Source: Lutibacter sp. A64 (lineage in GTDB: Bacteria; Bacteroidota; Bacteroidia; Flavobacteriales; Flavobacteriaceae). From it: 64,000 nucleotides of DNA. The position numbers were made by a program, and so were the translations under genes. The stretch lies in contig NZ_CP092487.1 in NCBI RefSeq assembly GCF_022429565.1, positions 1,335,001-1,399,000 of the forward strand, given 5' to 3'. This document shows, in pieces, positions 48,806 to 58,378 of the stretch (the first letter of the stretch is position 1; the number at the start of each line of letters is the position of its first letter). The notes beneath the pieces are model-generated. The model was not told the origin of the DNA. It did not search any database and saw nothing but the letters and a program-made list of their open reading frames with translations.

Positions 48806-49836
48806 TTAACCCTACAAAGTCATATAGATTAACATTTATAATTCTAATTATTACATTGGTAATTATATTTTTAATAAACCTTAGTTTAGGTTCTGTATAC
48901 ATTCCACTAAAACAACTGTTTTTAGCATTAATAAATGGTGATGTTGAAAAAGAATCTTGGCGTTCTATAATTTTAAGCTATCGTTTACCAAAAGCAATTA
49001 CAGCAATAATTGTAGGTTCTGGCTTGTCTATTAGTGGTTTATTAATGCAAACATTATTTAGAAATCCGTTAGCAGGTCCTTTTGTTTTGGGTATAAGTTC
49101 TGGCGCAAGTTTGGGTGTTGCAATTTTAATTTTAGGAGCATCGTTTATTGGTGCCAATATCAGCAATTATGCTTTTACAAATTTTGGGTTGGCTTTTGCA
49201 GCCAGTTTAGGCTCTTTTTTAGTGCTTTCTGCTGTTATGATTGCTGCACAAAAAGTTAAAAACACCATGTCTATTTTAATAATAGGATTAATGTTTGGTA
49301 GTTTAACTTCAGCAGTAATTAGTATTTTGGCATATTTTGGTACTGCAAGTCAATTACAACAATATATGTTTTGGAGCTTTGGAAGCCTAGGAAACTTAAG
49401 CTGGAAAGAAATTACAGTTTTATGCATTGCTTTTATAATTGGAATTTTATTTGTTATTTTTATAATTAAACCTTTAAACACCTTACTTTTAGGTGAAAAT
49501 TATGCAAAAAGCTTAGGGGTTAACGTAAAAAGAACGCGTAATTTAGTGTTAATTGCCACCAGTTTACTTACAGGAGTTATTACCGCATTTTCTGGTCCAA
49601 TTGCCTTTATTGGCTTAGCTGTACCGCATTTAACAAAATTACTTTACAGTACATCAAACCATAAAACATTAATACCTGCAGTAGCAATAAGCGGAGCTAT
49701 AATTATGCTAATTTGCGATAGCATAGCACAATTACCAACAAGCGAGTATACACTACCTATAAATGCAATAACATCACTATTTGGTGCTCCAATAATTATT
49801 TGGTTATTGGTTAGAAAAAGAAAAGTTTATTATTAA
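48802..49836 (+). CDS. FecCD-family ABC transporter permease (iron-siderophore, haem or cobalamin)
   Basis: 344 aa with about nine or ten membrane helices. TTG start overlapping the rdgB stop (TTGA). FecCD/BtuC hallmarks are [42 protein letters not shown], and [19 protein letters not shown] with the coupling helix. It imports a metal chelate or vitamin B12 across the inner membrane with the ATPase that follows (1-bp overlap). No substrate-binding lipoprotein or TonB receptor gene is beside it. Confidence 0.9.
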   Translation: MINPTKSYRLTFIILIITLVIIFLINLSLGSVYIPLKQLFLALINGDVEKESWRSIILSYRLPKAITAIIVGSGLSISGLLMQTLFRNPLAGPFVLGISSGASLGVAILILGASFIGANISNYAFTNFGLAFAASLGSFLVLSAVMIAAQKVKNTMSILIIGLMFGSLTSAVISILAYFGTASQLQQYMFWSFGSLGNLSWKEITVLCIAFIIGILFVIFIIKPLNTLLLGENYAKSLGVNVKRTRNLVLIATSLLTGVITAFSGPIAFIGLAVPHLTKLLYSTSNHKTLIPAVAISGAIIMLICDSIAQLPTSEYTLPINAITSLFGAPIIIWLLVRKRKVYY

Positions 49837-50630
49837 TGAAACAACCTGAAGAACATATTATTAAAACAGAAAATTTAAGTATTGGTTATACTTCAAAAAA
49901 ACAAGTTTCTGTAATAGCCTCTAATTTAAATATTGATTTAAATGCTGGTAATTTGGTATGTTTACTTGGTAAAAATGGAATTGGTAAATCTACACTACTT
50001 AGAACATTAACTAAAGTTCAACCAGCTTTAAAAGGCTCTATTACAATTGATAATAAAAATTTAGATAATTTAACAAATATAGAATTATCTAAAATAATGA
50101 GCTTAGTACTTACCGAACGCTTGCCAGATAGTAGTTTAACTGTTTTTGAATTGGTAGCATTAGGTAGGCAACCTTTTACAAATTGGATTGGCTATTTAAC
50201 AAATAATGATCTAAAAATTATTAATACAGCCTTTGAAAAAACAAACACCAGCCATTTAATGAATTCTAAATGTTACGAATTAAGTGATGGTCAATTACAA
50301 AAAATATTAATAGCCAGAGCATTAACTCAAGACACACCAATTATTGTTTTAGATGAGCCAACAGCCCATTTAGACTTGCATCATACAGTAAATACATTCT
50401 CTTTACTTAAAAATTTGGCTTTACAATTTAATAAAACAATTATTGTTTCTACACACGAAGCTAATTTAGCTTTGCAATTAGCAGATGAATTATGGTTAAT
50501 GTCTTCTTCTAAATTTGTAAGTGGAAAAACAGATATACTTATAGAAAATAATGAACTTAATCAACTTTTTGATTCTCGTTTGATTCGTTTTAATAAAGAG
50601 TTAAAACAATTTTCTATTTCAACTGAATAG
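49836..50630 (+). CDS. ABC transporter ATPase of the FecE/HmuV/BtuD type
   Basis: 264 aa. Walker A is LLGKNGIGKSTLL, the signature YELSDGQLQKILIARAL, Walker B PIIVLDEPTAHLDL, and the switch His is in VSTHEANLALQ. The middle ELVALGRQPFTNW is typical of siderophore/haem/B12 importers. It pairs with the permease whose stop overlaps its start by 1 bp. The signature has D instead of the usual G (LSDGQ), as in some family members. Substrate not decided. Confidence 0.92.
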   Translation: MKQPEEHIIKTENLSIGYTSKKQVSVIASNLNIDLNAGNLVCLLGKNGIGKSTLLRTLTKVQPALKGSITIDNKNLDNLTNIELSKIMSLVLTERLPDSSLTVFELVALGRQPFTNWIGYLTNNDLKIINTAFEKTNTSHLMNSKCYELSDGQLQKILIARALTQDTPIIVLDEPTAHLDLHHTVNTFSLLKNLALQFNKTIIVSTHEANLALQLADELWLMSSSKFVSGKTDILIENNELNQLFDSRLIRFNKELKQFSISTE

Positions 50631-50666
50631 TTATTAAAACAGTTGAAATATTTTAAAAAAATACTT

Positions 50667-51680
50667 ATGAAAAAAATACTATTTTTAATTGTTGCATCAT
50701 TATTAATTAGTAGTTGTGGAAGTACTGCTTATATTCCAGAAATTAACCTTACAACAGATGTTACAGCTACAAAATATGCAAATACTATTACATCTTCAGA
50801 TTTAAAAACACATTTATATACAATTGCTTCTGATGAATTTGAAGGAAGAAATACTGGTGAGGCAGGACATAAAAAAGCTGCTGATTATATTAAAAATTTC
50901 TATATAAAAACAAATATTAAATCTCCTTTTGAAGGCTCTAATTATTTTCAAATTATACCTACTAAATTTTTAAAACCAAATTTAAAGCCTTCAGAAAATG
51001 TTTTAGGATTTATAAAAGGTTCTGAAAAACCTGAAGAAATTATAGTAATTTCTGCTCATTTAGATCATTTAGGTGTTCAAAATGGCGAAATTTTTAACGG
51101 TGCAGATGACAATGGTTCTGGAACAGTAACTATTTTAAAAATTGCTGAAGCATTTCAAAAAGCAAAAGAAGCCGGAAATGGCCCAAAACGTTCTTTGCTA
51201 TTTTTACATGTTACCGGTGAAGAAAAAGGTTTATTAGGCTCTAAATATTATGTAAACAATCCTATTTTTCCACTTGAAAATACTGTTGCAAACTTAAATA
51301 TTGATATGATTGGACGTATAGATGATGCTCATGAAAATAATCCAAATTATATTTATTTAATTGGTTCAGATAAGTTAAGTACAGAATTACACTACATTTC
51401 TGAAAAAATTAATGCAAAATTTACCCATATTAATATAGATTATACTTATAATAACGATGATGATCCAAATCAATTTTATTACAGGTCTGATCACTATAAT
51501 TTTGCTAAAAATAATATCCCTGTAATCTTCTATTTTAACGGAACACACCAAGATTATCACGAACCTTCAGACACACCTGATAAAATTGATTATGAACTTT
51601 TACAAAAAAGAGCACAACTACTATTTTATACTGCTTGGGAGCTTGCCAACAGAGCAGAAAGAATTAAGGTTGATAAATAA
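50667..51680 (+). CDS. M28-family metallopeptidase, lipoprotein
   Basis: 337 aa from the ATG at 50667; a TTG at 50643 would add eight residues ahead of a complete lipoprotein signal (KKILFLIVASLLISSC), so it is rejected. Zinc-peptidase motifs are ISAHLDHLG (His, Asp), NGADDNGSG (bridging Asp), TGEEKGLLGS (catalytic Glu and ligand Glu), NIDMIGR (Asp) and YYRSDHYNF (His). It is likely an aminopeptidase or glutaminyl cyclase-like enzyme anchored in an envelope membrane. It lies 36 bp after the ATPase gene. Confidence 0.92.
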   Translation: MKKILFLIVASLLISSCGSTAYIPEINLTTDVTATKYANTITSSDLKTHLYTIASDEFEGRNTGEAGHKKAADYIKNFYIKTNIKSPFEGSNYFQIIPTKFLKPNLKPSENVLGFIKGSEKPEEIIVISAHLDHLGVQNGEIFNGADDNGSGTVTILKIAEAFQKAKEAGNGPKRSLLFLHVTGEEKGLLGSKYYVNNPIFPLENTVANLNIDMIGRIDDAHENNPNYIYLIGSDKLSTELHYISEKINAKFTHINIDYTYNNDDDPNQFYYRSDHYNFAKNNIPVIFYFNGTHQDYHEPSDTPDKIDYELLQKRAQLLFYTAWELANRAERIKVDK

Positions 51681-51687
51681 TTCAACC

Positions 51688-52383
51688 TTATTTTAGACTT
51701 AAAGTTTTGGCAATCGCTTTTTTAACAAGTGGTTCCATAATTAAATAACCGTTTAAATTTGGATGTACTCCATCATCTCCAAGTGTTACTTTTAAACCAT
51801 TTAATTTGTTAGCCATAGGCGTAAAATAATCAACAAATTCTATATTTTGCTGCTTAGCATACGCTTTTAATAAGGTGTTAAGCTTTACCACTTTTTCAGC
51901 TGGCTCTAGCCCTTTTCTCCATGGAAAATCATAAGCCGGTAATACAGAACATAAAATAACCTTTATATTATTGGCTTTTGCCAATTCTGTCATTGAAATA
52001 ATATTACCAACAATCATTTCAATAGTTGAAGGGCCTGTATTACCAGCAATATCATTTATACCAGCTAATATAACTACTGCACCAGGTTTTAAATCTATAA
52101 CATCTTGTCTAAAACGCAACAACATTTGAGGCGTAGTTTGCCCACTAATTCCACGGTTTATATAAGGATTCTTAGAAAAAAATTCAGGTCTAATTCGTAA
52201 CCAACCTTCAGTAATTGAATTTCCCATAAACACAACGCTATTTTCATCCTTTTTTAAGTTTAATAATTCAGCATTTTCTTTTTTAAAACGTTCTAAATTG
52301 GCCCAATCTTGAGCATATAAAAATTCTATACTAGAGCACATAAATAAAATACATAAAGTTAGTTGTATGGTTTTTATTTTCAT
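51688..52383 (-). CDS. SGNH/GDSL hydrolase, exported
   Basis: 231 aa with a signal peptide (LTLCILFMCSSIEFLYAQ). The four SGNH blocks are clear: VVFMGNSITEGW (Ser), NRGISGQTT (Gly), VVILAGINDIAGN (Asn) and DGVHPNLNGY (Asp, His). It is probably an esterase removing acyl groups from polysaccharides or lipids in the periplasm. It converges with the M28 gene and is 181 bp from holA; the gap holds nothing I recognise. Confidence 0.92.
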   Translation of the reverse strand: MKIKTIQLTLCILFMCSSIEFLYAQDWANLERFKKENAELLNLKKDENSVVFMGNSITEGWLRIRPEFFSKNPYINRGISGQTTPQMLLRFRQDVIDLKPGAVVILAGINDIAGNTGPSTIEMIVGNIISMTELAKANNIKVILCSVLPAYDFPWRKGLEPAEKVVKLNTLLKAYAKQQNIEFVDYFTPMANKLNGLKVTLGDDGVHPNLNGYLIMEPLVKKAIAKTLSLK

Positions 52384-52564
52384 TTTAAAAATTATATAAT
52401 TGATATTCTTAAATCGTTAGCCACAGTTATAACACTTATTTTTAATGAATAGTCTAAAGTGTATTGTAGATAAAATGCTGAAATAAATTCAGCATAACAA
52501 TTGTTAATCAACAAATATCTTCTTCAAAAAAATAATTTATAAAACTACCCAATAGTATAATTTA

Positions 52565-53569
52565 TTAATGAATAATTTTAAAAATTAACTCTTTTAAAAT
52601 ATCACCTGCCGCTAATGCATTTGCTCCAACACCTTTACTTTTTACATCAGCTTCACGTAAAAGTCCGATTACTTGAGATACTTTACGCATTGGATAGTTT
52701 CTTGCTGCTGTGGTATAATCTGAGACAAAAAAAGGATTAACACCTAAAGATTTTGATATACTATTTTTAGATTTATCTTTTAAACTATGTAAAATAAGCA
52801 ATTGTGTAAAAAAAATATTTAATAAAGAGATTGTAACAACTAATGGATTTACTTTCTGATTTTGAGCAAAATGGTTAATTATTCTGTTTGATTTTAAAAC
52901 ATCTCGCTCTCCAATGGCTTTTCTTAATTCAAAATTATTAAAATCTTTACTAATCCCTATATTTTCTTCAATAGCCTCTGGAGTAATAGTAGTTTCTTTT
53001 GGTAAAATCAGCATTAATTTATCCAACTCATTACTAATTTTACTTAAATCGGTACCTAAAAATTCTACAAGCATTAATGATGCCTTAGTTTCAATCTTAT
53101 ATTTTTTACCTGCTAATACTTTTCGTATCCAATCTACAACGTGATTTTCATATAATTTTTTACTTTCATAAACAACGCCCTTTTTCTTAATTTCTTTATA
53201 AAGCGTTTTTCGTTTATCTATTTTTTTATATTTATAACAAAGCACCAAAACCGTAGTTGGTTGTGGCTGTTTTACATAAGCAAGTAATTTTTCAATTGTT
53301 TTAGATAAATCTTGAGCTTCTTTTACTATAACAACCTGTCTTTCTGCCATCATAGGAAAGCGTTTGGCATTATCTACAATATCATCAATGGTAACATCTC
53401 TACCATATAAAACCATCTGATTAAAGCCTTTTTCCTCTTCAGAAAGCACATTCTTTTCAATATATTCCGAAATTTTATCGATATAATATGGCTCTTCACC
53501 CATTAAAAAATAAATAGGTTTTATGTCTCCATTTTTAATATCAGAAACTATTTTTGTAACGTCACTCAT
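52565..53569 (-). CDS. holA: DNA polymerase III delta subunit
   Basis: 334 aa, normal HolA length. The N-terminal domain has IYFLMGEEPYYIDKISEYIE and the FPMMAERQVVIVKEAQDLSK stretch; the middle AAA+-like domain has ESKKLYENHVVDWI, and SNELDKLMLILP matches the delta family, with a C-terminal helical domain. Delta opens the sliding clamp within the clamp loader. Divergent from the HsdR_N-type gene, a common arrangement in this group. Confidence 0.93.
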   Translation of the reverse strand: MSDVTKIVSDIKNGDIKPIYFLMGEEPYYIDKISEYIEKNVLSEEEKGFNQMVLYGRDVTIDDIVDNAKRFPMMAERQVVIVKEAQDLSKTIEKLLAYVKQPQPTTVLVLCYKYKKIDKRKTLYKEIKKKGVVYESKKLYENHVVDWIRKVLAGKKYKIETKASLMLVEFLGTDLSKISNELDKLMLILPKETTITPEAIEENIGISKDFNNFELRKAIGERDVLKSNRIINHFAQNQKVNPLVVTISLLNIFFTQLLILHSLKDKSKNSISKSLGVNPFFVSDYTTAARNYPMRKVSQVIGLLREADVKSKGVGANALAAGDILKELIFKIIH

Positions 53570-53599
53570 TTATATAAAAAAAATTAGCATTTTTGCGGT

Positions 53600-54046
53600 A
53601 TGCAACAATTGAATTTACCAACTTATAAATTCAGAATCAAAAGTAGTGAAAATAAGTTTTTTATTTTTGATATCATTAGAAAAAAACATGTGGTTTTAAC
53701 ACCCGAAGAATGGGTGCGTCAACATTATGTTTGGTTTTTAATTGAAGAAAAGAAATATCCGATTTCTTTAATTGCAGTAGAAAAAAAACTCACCATCAAC
53801 AAGTTAACAAAACGTACCGATATTTTAATTTTTGATACAAACGGCAATCCAGATATTATTGTTGAATGCAAAGCCCCTTCTGTAAAAATAACACAAGAAA
53901 CTTTTGATCAAATTGCTCGTTATAACTTAAAATTAAAAGCAAATTATTTAATTATAACCAATGGTTTAGAACATTTTTACTGTAAAATGAATTTTGAAAA
54001 TGAATGTTATGATTTTTTAAAAACCATTCCTTCTTTTAAAAAATAA
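53600..54046 (+). CDS. HsdR N-terminal-type PD-(D/E)xK domain protein
   Basis: 148 aa, a single domain related to the N terminus of type I restriction enzyme R subunits. Visible catalytic residues: Glu-rich VRQHYVWFLIEEKKYP, Asp in KRTDILIFDTNGNPDIIVECKAPS (the D...E-x-K pattern). No helicase, HsdM or HsdS is near, so it is not a restriction system. The pairing with holA, 30 bp apart and divergent, is recurrent in flavobacteria and suggests a housekeeping DNA function; that is inference. Confidence 0.85.
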   Translation: MQQLNLPTYKFRIKSSENKFFIFDIIRKKHVVLTPEEWVRQHYVWFLIEEKKYPISLIAVEKKLTINKLTKRTDILIFDTNGNPDIIVECKAPSVKITQETFDQIARYNLKLKANYLIITNGLEHFYCKMNFENECYDFLKTIPSFKK

Positions 54047-54097
54047 TACTAACAAAACTTTATAACTGTATAACTTCTTAACTTTAAAACTTTAGCT

Positions 54098-54105
54098 TAA
54101 GTTTG
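54098..54105 (+). promoter_or_regulatory. -7 promoter box of the GT2 gene
   Basis: TAAGTTTG, matching TAnnTTTG, ending 5 bp before the GTG start at 54111. The transcript may be leaderless. No -33 TTG at the usual spacing. Confidence 0.42.
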
Positions 54106-54110
54106 CATTT

Positions 54111-55118
54111 GTGAAAATAGCCATTGTAATATTAAACTGGAACGGACAACAATTGTTGGAAAAATTTTTACCTTCAATTATTAAATACAACACAGCAAAA
54201 AATGTTGAAATCTATGTTGCTGATAACGCTTCTACAGATACAAGCATTGCTTTTGTAAAAAAAACGTTTCCTACCATAAAAATTGTAGAAAACAAAAAAA
54301 ATGGAGGTTATGCTAAAGGCTATAACGATGCTTTACAACATATTGAAGCTGATATTTATGGTTTAATAAATTCTGATATTGAGGTAACAGAAAACTGGTT
54401 AAATCCAATAATTTCAACTTTTAATACAGCCCCTGAAACGGCAATTATTCAACCAAAAATTTTAGATTATAAAAACAAAGTTCTCTTTGAATATGCCGGT
54501 GCTGGTGGTGGTTTTATAGATAAATATGGATATCCTTTTTGCAGAGGTCGTATTTTTTCGGAATTAGAAAAAGACAACAATCAATTTAATGATACTTGTG
54601 AAATATTTTGGGCTTCTGGAGCTTGCTTTTTTATTAAATCTAGTGTGTTTAAAGAATTAAACGGTTTTGATGAGGATTACTTTGCACATCAAGAAGAAAT
54701 AGATTTATGTTGGAGAGCAAAAAACTTAGATTATAGTATTAAATACGTTGGTACTTCTACCGTTTACCACGTTGGAGGTGCTACTTTAAAAGAAGAAAGT
54801 CCTAGAAAATCGTTTTTAAATTTTAGAAACAGCTTGTTTACATTGGTTAAAAATGTGCCAAAAAAACAACTATTTGGTATTATTTTTATGCGCTTAATTC
54901 TTGATGGTATTGCAGGTGTAAAATTTTTAACAGAAATGCGTCCAATGCACACCTTAGCCATTATTAAAGCACATTTTAGTTTTTATGCATTACTTTCTAA
55001 AATGTATAAAAAAAGAGGTACTCATAAAAAAAGAAGTAATTATTTTACCACTAAAAGTATTGTTTGGCAACATTTTATTTTAGGTAAGAAAAAATATAAC
55101 AACCTAGAAAATAGATGA
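54111..55118 (+). CDS. family 2 glycosyltransferase
   Basis: 335 aa, GTG start 5 bp after a -7 box. GT-A fold motifs are VILNWNGQQLLEKFLPSI, VADNASTDTS, NGGYAKGYNDAL, INSDIEVTENW (D-x-D-like) and DEDYFAHQEEIDLCWRAK. It resembles rhamnosyl- and other WcaA/WbbL-like transferases that build surface glycans; donor and acceptor are unknown. A C-terminal hydrophobic part (about 265-290) suggests membrane association. Converges with the Sua5 gene. Confidence 0.9.
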   Translation: MKIAIVILNWNGQQLLEKFLPSIIKYNTAKNVEIYVADNASTDTSIAFVKKTFPTIKIVENKKNGGYAKGYNDALQHIEADIYGLINSDIEVTENWLNPIISTFNTAPETAIIQPKILDYKNKVLFEYAGAGGGFIDKYGYPFCRGRIFSELEKDNNQFNDTCEIFWASGACFFIKSSVFKELNGFDEDYFAHQEEIDLCWRAKNLDYSIKYVGTSTVYHVGGATLKEESPRKSFLNFRNSLFTLVKNVPKKQLFGIIFMRLILDGIAGVKFLTEMRPMHTLAIIKAHFSFYALLSKMYKKRGTHKKRSNYFTTKSIVWQHFILGKKKYNNLENR

Positions 55119-55219
55119 TTCCTTGTAATTTAATTACACTCGTTACAAACAAGCGCTAATAATATAGTAAATCAATTAAAAGCTAATGGGGCTACTTTGT
55201 AATTAATAAGTTGACAAAA

Positions 55220-55843
55220 CTAATTAAAATCTTCAATACTACCTTTTCCTTCTCTAATAATTTCTATTTCATCATTTGATAAATCGATAACTGTAGAAGC
55301 TTGATTATCTCCATAACCACCATCAATTACCATATCTACTTTATCTTTCCATTTTTCATAAATTAATTCAGGATCTGTTGTATATTCTAACAAATCATCT
55401 TCATCGTAAATAGAAGTAGAAACTATTGGATTTCCCAATTTTTTAACCAATGCTCTTATAATACTATTATCTGGAATACGAATTCCTATTGTTTTTCTAT
55501 TTTTAAAAGCTTTTGGAAGTCCGTTATTACTTGGTAATACAAATGTATAAGGTCCTGGTAAATATCTTTTTAAAATTTTATAAGTCTGTGTATCAATCTG
55601 TTTCACATAATCTGATAAGTTACTTAGATCGTAACAGATAAAAGAGAAGTTAGCTTTTTCTAATTTTACACCTTTAATTTTAGCTACTTTTTCCATAGCT
55701 TTCTTATTGGTAATATCGCACCCTAAACCGTAAACAGTATCGGTTGGATAAATAATTAAACCACCATTTTTTAAAACGTTTACAACTTTATCTAGTTCAC
55801 GTTCATTTGGATTTTCACTATAAATTCTAATCAACTCAGCCAT
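55220..55843 (-). CDS. threonylcarbamoyl-AMP synthase (Sua5/YciO/YrdC family)
   Basis: 207 aa, the single-domain YrdC/YciO form without the Sua5 C-terminal domain. Motifs are GGLIIYPTDTVYGLGCD, KIKGVKLEKANFSFIC, LPGPYTFVLPSN and NRKTIGIRIPDN, then GNPIVSTS. The family makes threonylcarbamoyl-AMP for tRNA t6A37 modification; YciO-type relatives have a less certain role, and KIKGVKLEK in place of K-R-P-x-x-x-P is YciO-like. So this could be YciO rather than TsaC. Confidence 0.85.
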   Translation of the reverse strand: MAELIRIYSENPNERELDKVVNVLKNGGLIIYPTDTVYGLGCDITNKKAMEKVAKIKGVKLEKANFSFICYDLSNLSDYVKQIDTQTYKILKRYLPGPYTFVLPSNNGLPKAFKNRKTIGIRIPDNSIIRALVKKLGNPIVSTSIYDEDDLLEYTTDPELIYEKWKDKVDMVIDGGYGDNQASTVIDLSNDEIEIIREGKGSIEDFN

Positions 55844-55880
55844 TTCAACTAATTTTATTTGTAAATGTAAGAAATTATAA

Positions 55881-55917
55881 AAAGAGGCTACTTAAAAGTA
55901 TAAAAATATTAGCCTTA
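55881..55917 (-). terminator. possible terminator of the nusB-to-response-regulator operon
   Basis: 6-bp stem AGGCTA/TAGCCT (55885-55890 with 55910-55915) with a 19-nt loop, followed on the minus strand by CTTTTT. It lies 81 bp past the response-regulator stop and just before the Sua5 start. The loop is long, so moderate confidence. Confidence 0.45.
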
Positions 55918-55997
55918 AATTAAAAAACAATTTTTATTCTTTTAAGCGACCTTTTTAATGTGATATGGTACAAAATTATTAATAGTAAAATAAATTA

Positions 55998-56696
55998 CTA
56001 TGATTTGTCTATTAATCTAAAACCTTCTCCGTGAATATTTAAAATTTCAACATTTTCGTCTCCTTTTAAATACTTACGTAATTTAGCAATATAAACATCC
56101 ATACTTCTTGAGGTAAAATAATTATCGTCTCTCCAAATTTTGGTTAATGCTAATTCTCTTGGCATTAAATCATTTTTATGAACAGCCAACATTTTTAATA
56201 ATTTACTTTCTTTAGGCGACAATTTTTGAGGTTCTTCACCTTTAAAAGATAAATGACGTAATTTTGAATTGAATTCAAATCCGCCAATTTTAAATTCGAA
56301 AACCTCTTCTTCTGTATTTTGTTCGGTTTCTTTACGTTGCATTATTGCTTTAATTTTATACAATAACACTTCAGAATCGAATGGTTTATTTAAATAATCA
56401 TCTGCACCAGCTTGATAACCTTTTAAAACATCTTCTTTCATTGTTTTAGCAGTTAAGAATATAATTGGCACTTCAGAATTTGTTGCTCTAATATCTTTTG
56501 CTAGCGAAAACCCATCTTTTCTAGGCATCATTACATCTAAGATACATAAATCATACTCATCATTTTTAAACATAATTAAACCTTCTAAACCATCTTTAGC
56601 AAGGGTTACATTATAATCATTCAATAATAAATAATCTTTTAAAACTGTTCCAAAATTAGGATCATCTTCTACTAATAAAATTTTGTTATTCTCCAT
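55998..56696 (-). CDS. OmpR-family response regulator
   Basis: 232 aa. The receiver domain (about 4-118) has the acidic pocket ILLVEDDPNFG, phospho-acceptor Asp in DLCILDVMMPRKDG (about residue 53), Thr in FLTAKT and Lys in YLNKPF. The winged-helix DNA-binding domain (about 135-230) shows LSPKESKLLKMLAVHKND and SRSMDVYIAKLRKYLKGD. It resembles RprY-like regulators of Bacteroidota. It lies 12 bp downstream of the histidine kinase, its likely partner, and last in the operon. Confidence 0.93.
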   Translation of the reverse strand: MENNKILLVEDDPNFGTVLKDYLLLNDYNVTLAKDGLEGLIMFKNDEYDLCILDVMMPRKDGFSLAKDIRATNSEVPIIFLTAKTMKEDVLKGYQAGADDYLNKPFDSEVLLYKIKAIMQRKETEQNTEEEVFEFKIGGFEFNSKLRHLSFKGEEPQKLSPKESKLLKMLAVHKNDLMPRELALTKIWRDDNYFTSRSMDVYIAKLRKYLKGDENVEILNIHGEGFRLIDKS

Positions 56697-56708
56697 ATTG
56701 TTTTTAAT

Positions 56709-58280
56709 TTAAATCAAAGGCAATTTCATTGTAAAAGTACTTCCAACACCTTTTTCACTTTCTACAAAAATATCTCCTTGATGAATTTCTACTATTTTTT
56801 TCACATATGAAAGTCCTAAACCGTGTCCTTTTACATTGTGAATGTTTCCTGTTTCTTCTCTATAAAACTTTTTAAATATATGTTTTTGAACGTTTTTATT
56901 CATTCCAATACCTTGATCTTTAATTTTAATAATTAAGTTTTTCGCAGTATTTTCTGTTGATATATCTATTTTGGGAGCATTTTCAGAATATTTTATAGCA
57001 TTATCAAACATATTTACAATAATACTTGTTAAATGGAATTGATTCCCTAAAATCTCTGTTGAATGTGCTCTTAAATCTGTTTTTACATAACCTCCTTTAT
57101 CTTTTATCATTAATTCTACGTGCGTTATTGCCTCCTCTATTATGTCGTGCATATCAACTGCTTCCTTACTTACATCTAGTTGATTTTTTTCTAATTTAGA
57201 GATTCTTAGCACGTTTTCTACTTGCGCATGCATTCTTTTATTCTCATCTCTAATCATTTTAACATAGCGTCTTACTTTGTCTTCATCAGAAATTATTTTC
57301 GGGTTTCTAATGGCATCTAAAGCTAAATTTATAGTGGCAATAGGTGTTTTAAACTCGTGTGTCATATTATTAATAAAATCTGTCTTAATTTCTGAAATTT
57401 GTTTTTGCTTTACCAATTGGTATAAAGCTGTAACAAAAGCCAAAATAATAATAAGAATAAAAAAAGCTGATAAAACTAAAATTTTAAATATAGATGAAAT
57501 TATAAAATCTTTTTTTTCTGGAAAAGTTACAAATAGTTGAAAATTACTATTTCCATCAGCATCAGCAAACATGGGTACCATATAACTTTTACCTGCTTCT
57601 TTTCTAAAATAGCCAGATTTTACTTGAGTTGCAAGTCCATTGCTATAAATTCCGTATTTAAAATCTGTATCAATTCCTTTACTTTTTAATTCTCTATCTA
57701 AACGATAGGTAATTTCTCTATTACTAACTCTTTTATGCACCGGTAATTTGCTACGTGAAACATCAAAAATACGTTCTAACTGCGATTTTTCTGCTCCATC
57801 AAATCTACCAATTTTAACATAACGCTCTTCTGGTGAACTTACATTATCGCCCTGATTGTCAAAATTTTGATCTTTTACAATTACAATTTCTTCTCTGCTA
57901 AAAATTTCTTTAAAATCTATAGAATCATTTTCAAAGAATTCTGATGGCACTTTATAATTTTCTTCAATTATACTTTGTGAAAATGTAAAACGCTCATTAT
58001 TTACAGTATCTAATTTCTCATAAATATAATTTTTAACATCTGAATATTTAAGTTTTCTTCCTTCGTCTTTAAAACGTTCTGTAATATCTATGTAAAACTC
58101 GTTAAATTCATGTTCTTTAATGTCTTCTGATACTTTTGCTAAGGCAAAACGCACATTAGAAGTAAATTGTTGTTCGGTAATTTGCACGGTATTTTTAATC
58201 CAAAATACTTGAACTGAGATAATACCAATTAAGGCAATGCTCATTAATACTATGATAAGTACAAATACTCTTTTTCTCAT
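56709..58280 (-). CDS. sensor histidine kinase (RprX-like)
   Basis: 523 aa. Membrane helices near 5-28 and 268-290 flank a periplasmic sensor of about 235 residues with no recognised fold. The HisKA domain has NNMTHEFKTPIATINL with the phospho-acceptor His, and the HATPase domain has MFDNAIKYS (N box), DQGIGM and GHGLGLSYVKKI. It probably phosphorylates the response regulator downstream (12-bp gap). The signal is unknown. Confidence 0.92.
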   Translation of the reverse strand: MRKRVFVLIIVLMSIALIGIISVQVFWIKNTVQITEQQFTSNVRFALAKVSEDIKEHEFNEFYIDITERFKDEGRKLKYSDVKNYIYEKLDTVNNERFTFSQSIIEENYKVPSEFFENDSIDFKEIFSREEIVIVKDQNFDNQGDNVSSPEERYVKIGRFDGAEKSQLERIFDVSRSKLPVHKRVSNREITYRLDRELKSKGIDTDFKYGIYSNGLATQVKSGYFRKEAGKSYMVPMFADADGNSNFQLFVTFPEKKDFIISSIFKILVLSAFFILIIILAFVTALYQLVKQKQISEIKTDFINNMTHEFKTPIATINLALDAIRNPKIISDEDKVRRYVKMIRDENKRMHAQVENVLRISKLEKNQLDVSKEAVDMHDIIEEAITHVELMIKDKGGYVKTDLRAHSTEILGNQFHLTSIIVNMFDNAIKYSENAPKIDISTENTAKNLIIKIKDQGIGMNKNVQKHIFKKFYREETGNIHNVKGHGLGLSYVKKIVEIHQGDIFVESEKGVGSTFTMKLPLI

Positions 58281-58378
58281 TATTCAAAATTAAACATTTA
58301 ACACAAATAACGTTTTAATTTAACTTTAGTTAACTATAATAATAATTTTTTAACACTTTATTAAGAAATTTCTTATTT

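Noticed and set aside
53600-54046. Possible type I restriction system
   Set aside because: Only the N-terminal nuclease-like domain is present; no helicase, methylase or specificity genes nearby.
55124-55138. Perfect palindrome TGTAATT-T-AATTACA between the GT2 and Sua5 genes
   Set aside because: Only A/T-rich 7-bp arms between converging genes, no loop to form a stable hairpin and no second copy; could be chance.
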